NCBI GenBank assembly: GCA_041159865.1
Contig: JBEAXK010000069.1
Coordinates: forward strand, 1-41,763
DNA length: 41,763 bases
Source of the DNA: BJGN01 sp041159865
Lineage (GTDB): Bacteria; Bacteroidota; Bacteroidia; Chitinophagales; Saprospiraceae
Reading direction: 5' to 3'
Both the position numbers and the translations under genes were made by a program. Positions 1 through 8,356 of the stretch are shown here, piece after piece; position 1 is the stretch's first letter, and every line of letters begins with the position of its first letter. The notes below the pieces were generated by a model, which saw nothing but the letters and a program-made list of their open reading frames with translations, ran no database searches and was not told the origin of the DNA.

Positions 1-2
1 CC

Positions 3-1328
3 TTAACAGGAGCCGATAAGGATGGGGTTGTGGCCAGAGTATATTTAACGGACGCCGCAGGGAATGAAAACTATTGTACCGTAAATATCTTTTTGGAAGA
101 CAATGTATGCCAGCCAGCAGCATCGGCAACGATTGCGGGAGCCATCCAGACAGAGAGCAAGGTGACGGTTGAAGGGGTTCAGGTAAATCTGTCTGGCCAG
201 AGCCAGAAGAACTTTGCCACCGGCGTGAATGGCAACTATGTATTCTCCAACCTGACAAAAGGCATGGATTACACAGTAACTCCAAGCCTGAACAAAGGAT
301 TTTTAAATGGGGTATCAACCTACGATTTGATTTTAATCAGCAAACATATTTTAGGCAATCAACCCTTGACCAGCCCGTATAAATTAATTGCTGCGGATGT
401 TAACAACTCGAAATCGATTACGACGCTGGATATGATTCAATTACGTAAGTTAATCTTAAATATTGAAGCGAGCTTCCCATCCAACCAAAGTTGGCGATTT
501 GTGGATGCGTCGTACACCTTCCCGAATCCATCGAATCCATGGGCGACGAGCTTCCCTGAGGTGAAGAATGTGAATGACTTAACTGGGTCAATGTCTGCCA
601 ACTTTGTGGCCATCAAGGTGGGTGATGTAAATGGGAATGCAATAGCGAACAGTACACAAGGCAGTATCCGTAACCTGACGGCTAACTTAGGCATAGAGGT
701 ACCAGACATGAACATGGTGGCTGGCAATGAATATAAAGTGGACTTCACTGCTGCCGACTTAAAGGGAATTGAAGGCTTCCAGTTTACCTTAAACCTGGAC
801 AAAAAAGGTCTTGAGTTGGTGGACCTGGTACCTGGTATTGCAGCGGAAGAAAACTTTGGCATCTTCACAGAGGAAGGGGTTATTACGGCGAGCTGGAATG
901 GCGAATCGAAAGGGGGCGTAATATTTAGCTTGGTGGTCAGAGCGAAAGAAAATACAAACTTAAGCGAAGTATTGAACTTGAATAGCCGATACACTGCTGC
1001 TGAAGCCTACAAAGGTGGAGAAGTAGTGAACGTAGGTCTTAACTTCAATGCAAGCAAAGCTTCTGCCAACTATGCCTTATACCAGAATACACCTAACCCA
1101 TTTGCGGGTGAGACGGTAATTGGTTTCAACTTACCGGTTGCTGGTCAGGCTACTTTAACTATTCAGGACGTAACGGGTCGCACCTTGAAAGTAATCAACG
1201 GACAATATGCAAAGGGTTACAATCAGGTGAGCCTGAAGTCGAAGGAACTAACGGATATTGGGGTATTAACGTACACCTTAAAAGCAGCGGATTACACGCT
1301 GACAAAGAAGATGATTGTTGTAGAGTAA
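3..1328 (+). CDS. Type IX-secreted surface protein, 3' part (dockerin-like plus C-terminal sorting domain)
   Basis: The reading frame is open from base 3 without a stop, so this is the C-terminal part of a larger protein whose start lies outside the window; the GTG at 30 is an internal valine. In order it shows the end of an immunoglobulin/HYR-like repeat, a carboxypeptidase-regulatory-like beta domain (about 130-310), and a dockerin-like module with helices and Asp-rich calcium-loop motifs ('AADVNNSKSITTLD' and 'VGDVNGN', about 310-650). A cohesin-like beta domain follows (about 680-1030), then a C-terminal type IX sorting domain (about 1070-1325) beginning 'YQNTPNPFAGETVIGF' and ending in basic 'KKMIVVE'. 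Such proteins are exported by Sec, then by the type IX system, and anchored at the surface or released. The gene is clearly richer in GC than the two genes that follow. Function of the missing N-terminal part is unknown. Confidence 0.9.
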   Translation, partial: LTGADKDGVVARVYLTDAAGNENYCTVNIFLEDNVCQPAASATIAGAIQTESKVTVEGVQVNLSGQSQKNFATGVNGNYVFSNLTKGMDYTVTPSLNKGFLNGVSTYDLILISKHILGNQPLTSPYKLIAADVNNSKSITTLDMIQLRKLILNIEASFPSNQSWRFVDASYTFPNPSNPWATSFPEVKNVNDLTGSMSANFVAIKVGDVNGNAIANSTQGSIRNLTANLGIEVPDMNMVAGNEYKVDFTAADLKGIEGFQFTLNLDKKGLELVDLVPGIAAEENFGIFTEEGVITASWNGESKGGVIFSLVVRAKENTNLSEVLNLNSRYTAAEAYKGGEVVNVGLNFNASKASANYALYQNTPNPFAGETVIGFNLPVAGQATLTIQDVTGRTLKVINGQYAKGYNQVSLKSKELTDIGVLTYTLKAADYTLTKKMIVVE

Positions 1329-1354
1329 TTTTTAATTATACCTATTTGAGATGG

Positions 1355-1384
1355 GGGTAGCCAGCAATGGCTACCCTTTTTTTT
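1355..1384 (+). terminator. Strong intrinsic terminator
   Basis: A perfect 9-bp stem (1355-1363 GGGTAGCCA with 1368-1376 TGGCTACCC), a GCAA tetraloop and a run of eight T lie 26 bases after the stop of the sorting-domain protein. This is a textbook Rho-independent terminator for that gene. Confidence 0.93.
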
Positions 1385-1499
1385 AAGCAAAATATTTTTA
1401 AATTGTTGGTGTTCAGAAAACTTTATCAAAATATTATTATTTTTACTTATTAGTAAATTTATTTAATTAATTTAGTTGGGTATTCATTATTGGGTTTAA

Positions 1500-3176
1500 A
1501 TGTTTATGAGAATTATAATCTTACCTTTTGTTGATTATTTTTCTTGGGTGGCTTTTGTTAAAAATAAGTTACCAAGTTTGATTATTTTTTTATTTTTCAC
1601 TTCAACTTACCTGTCTGGTCAAGATACCTTATTAAAAAATATCATAAATTTTGAAAATCCAATTCGAGCTATAGTAAAGGACGGGAATTCAAATGTTTAT
1701 GTTCAAACACTGGAGGGAGTTTTTATACTAAATAAGGATGGTTTTGAAAAAACAAATTTCAAAATTTCCAATTTTGATGGAATCATAGTTCATAACGGAA
1801 AATTAACTTCCAGGAAAACGCTGGAAAAAGCAAAAATTCCACATAAAAGTGTTAGTCAAAACTACGATTGGCAGAATCTTTTACCTCGTTCAGGTTCTCT
1901 TAATTATTGCCAAGTAATTACGGATAAATACGGTCAGATATTAGTCAGTAATGGAACTAAATTTCTTTTTTGCTTTAAAATAAACAATCTATTCAAAAGA
2001 TCATTACCTAATCTTTCCATAAGAGGTATTGAGGAAGTTCAGGATAAATTATTCGTTCTTTCTTATTCCGGATTATTTTTGAATGGTGAAAAATGGACGG
2101 ATAAACTTGCCAATAGTAGTTCTAATATTTTTAGAAATGGAGATAATTTATATTTTGCTTCTACGGATCAGGTATTTGCATTAGATTTAGAAACAAATGA
2201 AATAGAAATCATTTCAAATAAAATTTCATCATTCCCTATTGGTGAAATTTCATGTGTTTTTTTTAAAGATTCAACTCTCTACATAGGTGGATTTTATGGA
2301 CTGTTTTCCTTAAGTAAATCAGGACGTTTACAAAAGGAAAGAATAAATGAGGAGGTCAGCAATATCATAGGGATACAAAATAATATTTTTATTTGTACTT
2401 CTAAAGGTATTAATATCCTATCAAAAAGTAAATTTACTTCAAAAGCCAATTTTCCTTCAGATTTACAATATAATGATATTGAAGAAAGAGATAATAAGTT
2501 ATACGCTGCTTCCTCCAGAGGATTATGGATGTTGGAAAAAGGAGGAAGAACGGCCATTAATTTATTGAAAAATACCCTTTATGAAAATATTGAATGCTAT
2601 GCAGTTGAAATAGATGAAGTAAATCAATTGTGGATAAGTACTTCAAAGGGAATTGTTAGATATAATACCAATAATGCAGCAATAGATGTTTATTTACCTG
2701 AAATAGAGTTTAACAAACGCTCTTCCCACAAAAATAAATCCAAAATATATTTTGGTTCTACGGAGGGCTTATTTGAGTTTGATACCTCAGAATTCCCAAT
2801 TGATGAAATAATCTTAAAGGATAATTCAGAAATAAAAGCCTCTTTTTACCTTAATTATATTTTAATCTTTATAGTGACCATAGGTTTCTTAATTTTAGGA
2901 TGGTTATTTTTAAAAACAAGATATAAACTTAATAATCGAATAAATCAACCCTTAGAAGATTTAAATTCTTCAAGAGAAGCACCATTTAATATGGAAAACA
3001 TCGAAGTATATATTTTAAATAATATAAAAACAATAACTGCTGAAAGTTTAAGAGAGGATTCTGGTATGTCAAAAAATGTATTTTACAAAGTTTTTAGTCA
3101 GTATTATGATATTACCCCTAAACAATTAATTGAATCTATCCGACGGGATCACCAGAGAAGAAAGAAAAATGTTTAA
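1500..3176 (+). CDS. Membrane-anchored one-component regulator: propeller-like sensor, one TM helix, half AraC domain
   Basis: A 558-residue protein. The N terminus has a signal-anchor or signal peptide (about residues 22-40, ending 'STYLSGQ'). Residues 45-440 are divergent repeats of the two-component-regulator-propeller kind ('LYIGGFYGLFSLSKSG', 'LWISTSKGIVRYN', 'YFGSTEGLFEFD'), predicted periplasmic. One transmembrane helix lies at about 452-472. A cytoplasmic C-terminal helix-turn-helix follows (about 510-545, 'SLREDSGMSKNVFYKVF...ITPKQLIESIRRD'), which matches the first HTH and linker helix of AraC domains. No histidine kinase, receiver or Y_Y_Y domain is present. The second AraC HTH is missing and the protein ends in a basic tail. 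ATG at 1506 is an alternative start. It probably senses a periplasmic signal and acts directly on DNA, perhaps on the protease gene downstream; both are inference. Confidence 0.75.
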   Translation: MFMRIIILPFVDYFSWVAFVKNKLPSLIIFLFFTSTYLSGQDTLLKNIINFENPIRAIVKDGNSNVYVQTLEGVFILNKDGFEKTNFKISNFDGIIVHNGKLTSRKTLEKAKIPHKSVSQNYDWQNLLPRSGSLNYCQVITDKYGQILVSNGTKFLFCFKINNLFKRSLPNLSIRGIEEVQDKLFVLSYSGLFLNGEKWTDKLANSSSNIFRNGDNLYFASTDQVFALDLETNEIEIISNKISSFPIGEISCVFFKDSTLYIGGFYGLFSLSKSGRLQKERINEEVSNIIGIQNNIFICTSKGINILSKSKFTSKANFPSDLQYNDIEERDNKLYAASSRGLWMLEKGGRTAINLLKNTLYENIECYAVEIDEVNQLWISTSKGIVRYNTNNAAIDVYLPEIEFNKRSSHKNKSKIYFGSTEGLFEFDTSEFPIDEIILKDNSEIKASFYLNYILIFIVTIGFLILGWLFLKTRYKLNNRINQPLEDLNSSREAPFNMENIEVYILNNIKTITAESLREDSGMSKNVFYKVFSQYYDITPKQLIESIRRDHQRRKKNV

Positions 3177-3273
3177 AGTTGTTATAATGAATTTAAAAGT
3201 CTGTATATTAAATAATCCACCCGAATAAATAGCCATTTTTAAATGCCTTTGAAAAATAAAAACAAGAAGTAAT

Positions 3274-5763
3274 ATGAGATTAGTTCTAATCTTTTTATGT
3301 TTTAATGTCATAATTTCGTTTGCCTTTTGCCAAACAAAATATAGTTTTTGGAGTATCCAGATAGAGGGAAAAACACAATTTTCCTGGGATTGGAACTATG
3401 AGGATAAACATTCAGAATATTATAATAAGGGGTCTCAAAATTTGGATTTTCAAGGTAGTTACACTATTAATTGTCCAAAATGGTTAGGTATAATGGAAGG
3501 TGATGTATTAAAAATTGGTACAAGCATTAATGAATCGGAAATTCCAGAAAATATTTTGAGAGAAATGAATAATATGACTTCATTTTCATCTGGTAATAGT
3601 ACCTTCAATTCACGTAATTATGAATTTAATGAAGATTTTACAAATGATTTTAGAAGTTTTACAGAATCTACAGTGATTTCCCAAAGTACTGCAGTCATAG
3701 ATAAGAATGATCCTGGTTTTTGGTTGAAAATTTGGACAAAGGACGGATTTTTTGAAGGTGGAGCTTCTGTTTCAACACACCATGAAGATGTTTCAGCGAA
3801 GGGTGAAACAAATATAGTGATAGTGGACTGGAGCGGAAAAAAGACAAATAATTTCCCGATAGATGAATTGTTTATGCAAACTAGACATGAAGAACATGCC
3901 ATGGATTTTATGCAAATTTCATTAGATGAAAAGGAAGAAAAGTTTGCTTTTGAAGGTCTGGATGCAAAATCACTAAAAATGATGGAGGGTTTGCAAATGA
4001 TTAGGGGAGAAGTAAAGTGGAAACCGACGATGACAACGCTACCTGAAAAAGGTGGCTTTATTATAAATTCTTCTCCAACGGTTAAAAAGTTTTCTGGCCC
4101 CTATAATTCATTTTTTATAGATGAAAAAGAAAAAAACGGGAATGTTACCATTACTCTTTTGCAAAAGGTGATAATTACTATTAAACCATATAATCCTAAA
4201 AAGTCAAAATATGAGGCATTCATAGAGCCTGTTTCTAATGAAACGAATACTTATGATCATTTTATTCCAAAAGGTCCCTTATTGGAAGCAACCGTCGCGG
4301 ATAAAAATCAGTTGACTTTTTCCAATTCAGCAGACAGGGGTAATACTATATCCTTTAAGGTAAAAGTTTATGACACTGAGACTCAAGTACTCATACCAGC
4401 AGAGCAATATCAAACCTATTTTCAGTTATCTAATGTAAGTAATCACCAGGGAATATGCACTAATTATCCACATTTGAAAAATGCACCAAACAGTGATCCT
4501 GATTTTTTATTTCACCCTTTGATGAATGATGTGGCAAATTTTGAAATTTTTTCTCCAAATAAACTAAAAACATTGAGGAATAATGGTGATGCAATCGTTA
4601 ACCTTACCAGTATGGATTATGGTGCTTTTACTAATTTGGAAGCGGAAGTTACCCTGCATCTTGAAGGTGGAAATAAAATAATGGCCAGATTTAAGCCTGA
4701 TGGACGGTATTCAGTCCGTATTCCTAAAGATGAAAATTTTAATCAAATTTCGGACTTTTGGGAAAAGCAAACGGGAACCTTGGGACTGAGCGCAAAATGG
4801 GATGAAGATGCTTTCCCTTTAAAACAAAGGAGAAATGGAGATGGCTATACCCTGTTTGAGGAATATAGGGGATTCGTTGTTAAAAATAACAGTCAATTTA
4901 ATCCTCAAAATACCTTTTCAGATCGTGGACATATACGAACTAATCCAAACCATAAAGATGTTTTCATCTATGACCAGGATGAATTGTTCAGAAAACATTA
5001 CGCGGGAATTAATCCAGCACAGTTAAACTGGCATTATGTTAACGAAAATCAATTTAATTACACTAGAACACCCTTGAATGAAACGCATAGATGGATTAAC
5101 TATAATACACCTGAAGATTTTCTATATGCGAAACAATATGTAATGCATGTTGCTATTCAATCTATTGAGGGTAATGATGGCTTTAATCTGGGAATAGCCC
5201 GAGATTCAGGACCCAAATTAAATCAATTCAATAGCAATCAACCCGAAAATCTTATTTTGAGAGATATTAGAAAAATGATGAGCCGTATTTTTGACAAAAT
5301 AGAAGAACCATTGTTTGAAAAAATGCTCTGTAGCCAACCTGAGAATTTTGATCAACCTTTAAAATGTCATTATGTGGTAGCAATCAATAAACCCTTAATT
5401 GATGATATGTGTAATCATAGTGTACCCCCAAATTATCGTCAATTTGTGTCAGAAAAACTACTAACGACAACAGTTATTCATGAAATTGGTCATTGTATTG
5501 GCATAAAACATCATGGTGACGATGATTTTACTAATAGCCAGGGTGTAAAAGATTGTGCTATGCGTTATACTACAAACGATGAAAATATTCACCCAACTTT
5601 TTATTCCGATATGCATCGTTATTGTACCCAGTCGGAAACTTATCCACAATATTTACAACCAGACCAAATATTAGATCCCGACAAATTAATTCCAATTAAA
5701 TTTGAATCCAAGAAAGCACATGGATGCTGGGAACAAATAACGGTAAAGAGTGATAAGTATTAA
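3274..5763 (+). CDS. Secreted metzincin-type zinc metalloprotease
   Basis: An 829-residue protein with a Sec signal peptide (residues 1-20, ending 'FAFCQ'). Near the C terminus it has the full metzincin zinc motif HEIGHCIGIKH (H736, E737, H740, G743, H746), followed by a Met-turn candidate 'CAMRY' (M763). Both are diagnostic of metzincins: three His bind zinc and Glu is the general base. At about residues 485-530 there is a degenerate calcium-binding motif ('ISDFWEK' ... 'NGDGYTLFEEYRGF') resembling the D-x-D-x-D-G-x-x-D-x-W-E pattern of secreted calcium-stabilised proteins. The N-terminal 480 residues are not recognised. No type IX sorting domain is visible, so the protein may stay periplasmic or use another exit. 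It follows the membrane regulator by 97 bp on the same strand, so co-regulation is plausible. Confidence 0.8.
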   Translation: MRLVLIFLCFNVIISFAFCQTKYSFWSIQIEGKTQFSWDWNYEDKHSEYYNKGSQNLDFQGSYTINCPKWLGIMEGDVLKIGTSINESEIPENILREMNNMTSFSSGNSTFNSRNYEFNEDFTNDFRSFTESTVISQSTAVIDKNDPGFWLKIWTKDGFFEGGASVSTHHEDVSAKGETNIVIVDWSGKKTNNFPIDELFMQTRHEEHAMDFMQISLDEKEEKFAFEGLDAKSLKMMEGLQMIRGEVKWKPTMTTLPEKGGFIINSSPTVKKFSGPYNSFFIDEKEKNGNVTITLLQKVIITIKPYNPKKSKYEAFIEPVSNETNTYDHFIPKGPLLEATVADKNQLTFSNSADRGNTISFKVKVYDTETQVLIPAEQYQTYFQLSNVSNHQGICTNYPHLKNAPNSDPDFLFHPLMNDVANFEIFSPNKLKTLRNNGDAIVNLTSMDYGAFTNLEAEVTLHLEGGNKIMARFKPDGRYSVRIPKDENFNQISDFWEKQTGTLGLSAKWDEDAFPLKQRRNGDGYTLFEEYRGFVVKNNSQFNPQNTFSDRGHIRTNPNHKDVFIYDQDELFRKHYAGINPAQLNWHYVNENQFNYTRTPLNETHRWINYNTPEDFLYAKQYVMHVAIQSIEGNDGFNLGIARDSGPKLNQFNSNQPENLILRDIRKMMSRIFDKIEEPLFEKMLCSQPENFDQPLKCHYVVAINKPLIDDMCNHSVPPNYRQFVSEKLLTTTVIHEIGHCIGIKHHGDDDFTNSQGVKDCAMRYTTNDENIHPTFYSDMHRYCTQSETYPQYLQPDQILDPDKLIPIKFESKKAHGCWEQITVKSDKY

Positions 5764-5784
5764 ATTTAATGGAATCTTCCCCCT

Positions 5785-7362
5785 TCAACATGATTTGTAA
5801 AATTTAACTGGAGCATTTTCAAGATTTAATTCTATTTTTTTGGCTGCTTTAGTAACTGATAATCCACCCAGATTAGTACATCTTAGGGTATGATGAATTT
5901 GATCTCCAACCTCTTTCATGGTCTCAATTACCTCATCTAAGGGGATTAAATGAGCATAATCAGAAAGAGCCATATTTGCTGAAGAAACGGCGTTTGAAGC
6001 TGCCATAACATTCCTTCCTAAACAAGGAGCTTCAACCCGATTGCCTATTGGATCACATATTAGTCCGAGTGAATTTTGTAAGGCCAGTGATGCGGCGGCA
6101 ATGGCTTGTTCCAGCGTACCTCCTTTTAATCCAACTAAAGCAGCTGCTGCCATACCGCCTGCTGAACCAGTTTCAGCCATACAGCCACCTACTTCTGCAG
6201 CAAAAGTAGCATTTTTCGTAATAAAAACACCAATTAATCCTGCGGTAAGCATGGCTTTAATGATTTCATCTTCTGGAAGGCTCATAGCATGTGCAAGTCC
6301 AAAAATAGCCCCAGGCAGAGCTCCACAAGAACCTGCTGTTGGTGCGGCTACAATGATACCCATAGAACTTTTAACTTCCATGGTAGCCGATACATATAAA
6401 GTGATTAAATTATTTGCATCACCGCCTAAAAGTTTCTTAGACAGTAAATTTTCATTAAACAGCAATGATTGACTTCCTAAAATCCTGTCGTCATAATGAG
6501 TACCTTTAAGGCCAGACTGGATTGCCTTTTCCATTATTCTAACTATTTCCCGCATCATTTCAAAAACCTCATTTTCAGAAATATCGCCCCGCATAGCTTC
6601 ATACTTAACTGCTAATTCCCATAAGGATAAATCTTTATCGGCATTAAAGGCGAACATTTCCTGACAAGTGCTAAAAGGTACTTCGATGTTTTTTCTTGCT
6701 TTTATGGGTAATACTGGATTAATTACTTTAATTTTTGATACCCCTTCTAACTGTTTGATTTGTTCAATTTTATCATCGTCTATTCTTTCTTGCGTTTTTA
6801 AAGCTAAAAAGGAATTTTTTCCGGTATGTACGGATAAATGCGAAACGGAAAGATTTTTTAAAATAAAAGATTCAATGATCTTCGGATTTTTACTAAATAT
6901 TAAGGTTTCATAATAATCTCCATTCATGGAGACCTTATTTTGGTCAATATCGATAACTTCAATCATCCCACCACCTGTTGAAATAGCCGTTAAGGTGTGT
7001 TTTTCAATTTCATTGTATAAGATTACTTTATAGGTATTGGGGTGTGAAGCCTGAATATCTTTTATTTCAATGTGAACAAAAATACCCTGAGATTCGAGGT
7101 GATTTTCAGATTCAGGTAATCGCTCATCATAAGCTTCCCATCCCATAAATCCACCGAAAATGCCCATATCAGATCCCTGACTTTTGTGGGTAGTGGCCAA
7201 TGATCCATTTGGATCATATTCGATATAGACATTTACTAAATTGCCATCCATTAAATCACGGCACATCCTGCCAATACGCAGTGCTGCAGCACAATGAGAA
7301 CTGGAAGGACCACGCATTACAGGCCCAATGACATCATTGAAAATACTTGGAATGGAATTCAT
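5785..7362 (-). CDS. sdaA: L-serine ammonia-lyase, iron-sulfur dependent, single chain
   Basis: A 525-residue L-serine dehydratase converting L-serine to pyruvate and ammonia in the cytoplasm. The N-terminal beta domain carries 'GPSSSH' (residues 18-23). An ACT-like segment follows at about 150-220. The C-terminal alpha domain (about 235-525) has 'PTAGSCGALPG' and the cluster cysteines C394 (GGCMAETG), C436 (ICDPIG) and C447 (APCLGRN). Their 42- and 11-residue spacing matches the three ligands known in the Legionella enzyme. The last residue is Cys (C525), matching the 'tail-in-mouth' fourth cluster ligand of that enzyme. It is longer than the usual 450-460 residues because of the ACT-like insert. 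Convergent with the metalloprotease gene and divergent from the TauE gene. Confidence 0.95.
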   Translation of the reverse strand: MNSIPSIFNDVIGPVMRGPSSSHCAAALRIGRMCRDLMDGNLVNVYIEYDPNGSLATTHKSQGSDMGIFGGFMGWEAYDERLPESENHLESQGIFVHIEIKDIQASHPNTYKVILYNEIEKHTLTAISTGGGMIEVIDIDQNKVSMNGDYYETLIFSKNPKIIESFILKNLSVSHLSVHTGKNSFLALKTQERIDDDKIEQIKQLEGVSKIKVINPVLPIKARKNIEVPFSTCQEMFAFNADKDLSLWELAVKYEAMRGDISENEVFEMMREIVRIMEKAIQSGLKGTHYDDRILGSQSLLFNENLLSKKLLGGDANNLITLYVSATMEVKSSMGIIVAAPTAGSCGALPGAIFGLAHAMSLPEDEIIKAMLTAGLIGVFITKNATFAAEVGGCMAETGSAGGMAAAALVGLKGGTLEQAIAAASLALQNSLGLICDPIGNRVEAPCLGRNVMAASNAVSSANMALSDYAHLIPLDEVIETMKEVGDQIHHTLRCTNLGGLSVTKAAKKIELNLENAPVKFYKSC

Positions 7363-7467
7363 TATTTAATTTTAGGGTATTCATTACATTTAACCAAATT
7401 ACCTCTTTATCTTAGATTATCATAGCGAATATGAATTTCAATTTTCACCGTTTAAATATTTCTTGGT

Positions 7468-8337
7468 ATGGTTATTTTCATCTGGGCGGTTTTAGTATTA
7501 TTAGCTATTTGGTTTAGTACCTCGTTGGTTTTAGATTTTCTTAAAAACAAGCATAACTTAGAAAAAGTAAGCTGGGTGAAAACCGGACTCATAGGTTTTT
7601 TTGTAAATTTTATTGACGTCCTGGGGATTGGAGCTTTTGCTCCCCAAACTGCATTATTGAAGTTTACAAAGCAAACGGAGGATAAACTTTTGCCTGGCAC
7701 TTTAAATGTAGCCAATACCTTGCCCGTTTTAATTCAAGCGATGATTTTTATAACAGTTATTGATGTTGAACCTATCACCTTAATTTCTATGCTTGTTTCC
7801 GCAGCTGCTGGCGCCATTTGGGGTGCAGGTATCGTTTCAAAATTAAAAGTAGATAATGTCAGATTAATTATGGGCTTCGCCTTAATTATTACTGCGGGTT
7901 TTATGGTGGCTGTAAATATGGAGTGGTTGAAAGGTGGAGGAACAGCGATTGGACTTAATGGATTTAAATTGATTTTTGCTGTCGCTGTGAATTTTTTTCT
8001 TGGGGCTTTAATGACAGCGGGTATCGGATTATACGCTCCGTGCATGGCAATGGTTTTTTCCCTTGGTTTGTCACCACAGGTAGCCTTTCCAATCATGATG
8101 GGATCTTGTGCATTTTTAATGCCCCCAGCATCCATAAAATTCATCAAAGAAGGGGCTTACAATAGGAAAGCAGCCATTGCTATGGCGATTCCTGGTATTA
8201 TTGCCGTATTTATTGCTGCCTTTATTGTGAAATCTCTCCCATTAGCCTCTTTAAGATGGTTGGTGATTTTGGTTATTCTTTATACTGCCTTTGTTCTGCT
8301 TAGGTCGGTTAAAAAAAATAAGATTGCTTCAGCCTAG
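7468..8337 (+). CDS. Sulfite exporter TauE/SafE family membrane protein
   Basis: A 289-residue, very hydrophobic protein with about seven or eight membrane helices in two similar halves, each opening with a glycine-rich 'FxxNFxxxLGxGA' type motif ('IGFFVNFIDVLGIGAFAP' and 'VAVNFFLGALMTAGIGLYAP'). This duplication is the mark of the TauE/SafE (DUF81) family, whose members move sulfite, sulfonates or other organic anions across the inner membrane. An in-frame stop at 7453-7455 restricts the start to the ATG at 7468. The substrate cannot be read from the sequence; the divergent serine dehydratase gene is not evidence of a link. Confidence 0.85.
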   Translation: MVIFIWAVLVLLAIWFSTSLVLDFLKNKHNLEKVSWVKTGLIGFFVNFIDVLGIGAFAPQTALLKFTKQTEDKLLPGTLNVANTLPVLIQAMIFITVIDVEPITLISMLVSAAAGAIWGAGIVSKLKVDNVRLIMGFALIITAGFMVAVNMEWLKGGGTAIGLNGFKLIFAVAVNFFLGALMTAGIGLYAPCMAMVFSLGLSPQVAFPIMMGSCAFLMPPASIKFIKEGAYNRKAAIAMAIPGIIAVFIAAFIVKSLPLASLRWLVILVILYTAFVLLRSVKKNKIASA

Positions 8338-8356
8338 GTAAAATTAGCAAACAATT

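Noticed and set aside
437..994. 185-codon minus-strand frame under the sorting-domain protein
   Set aside because: It is a shadow of the clearly coding plus strand and has no recognisable protein features.
6041..6472. 143-codon plus-strand frame inside the serine dehydratase gene
   Set aside because: Antisense shadow over conserved sdaA motifs; composition is that of reversed glycine/alanine-rich codons.
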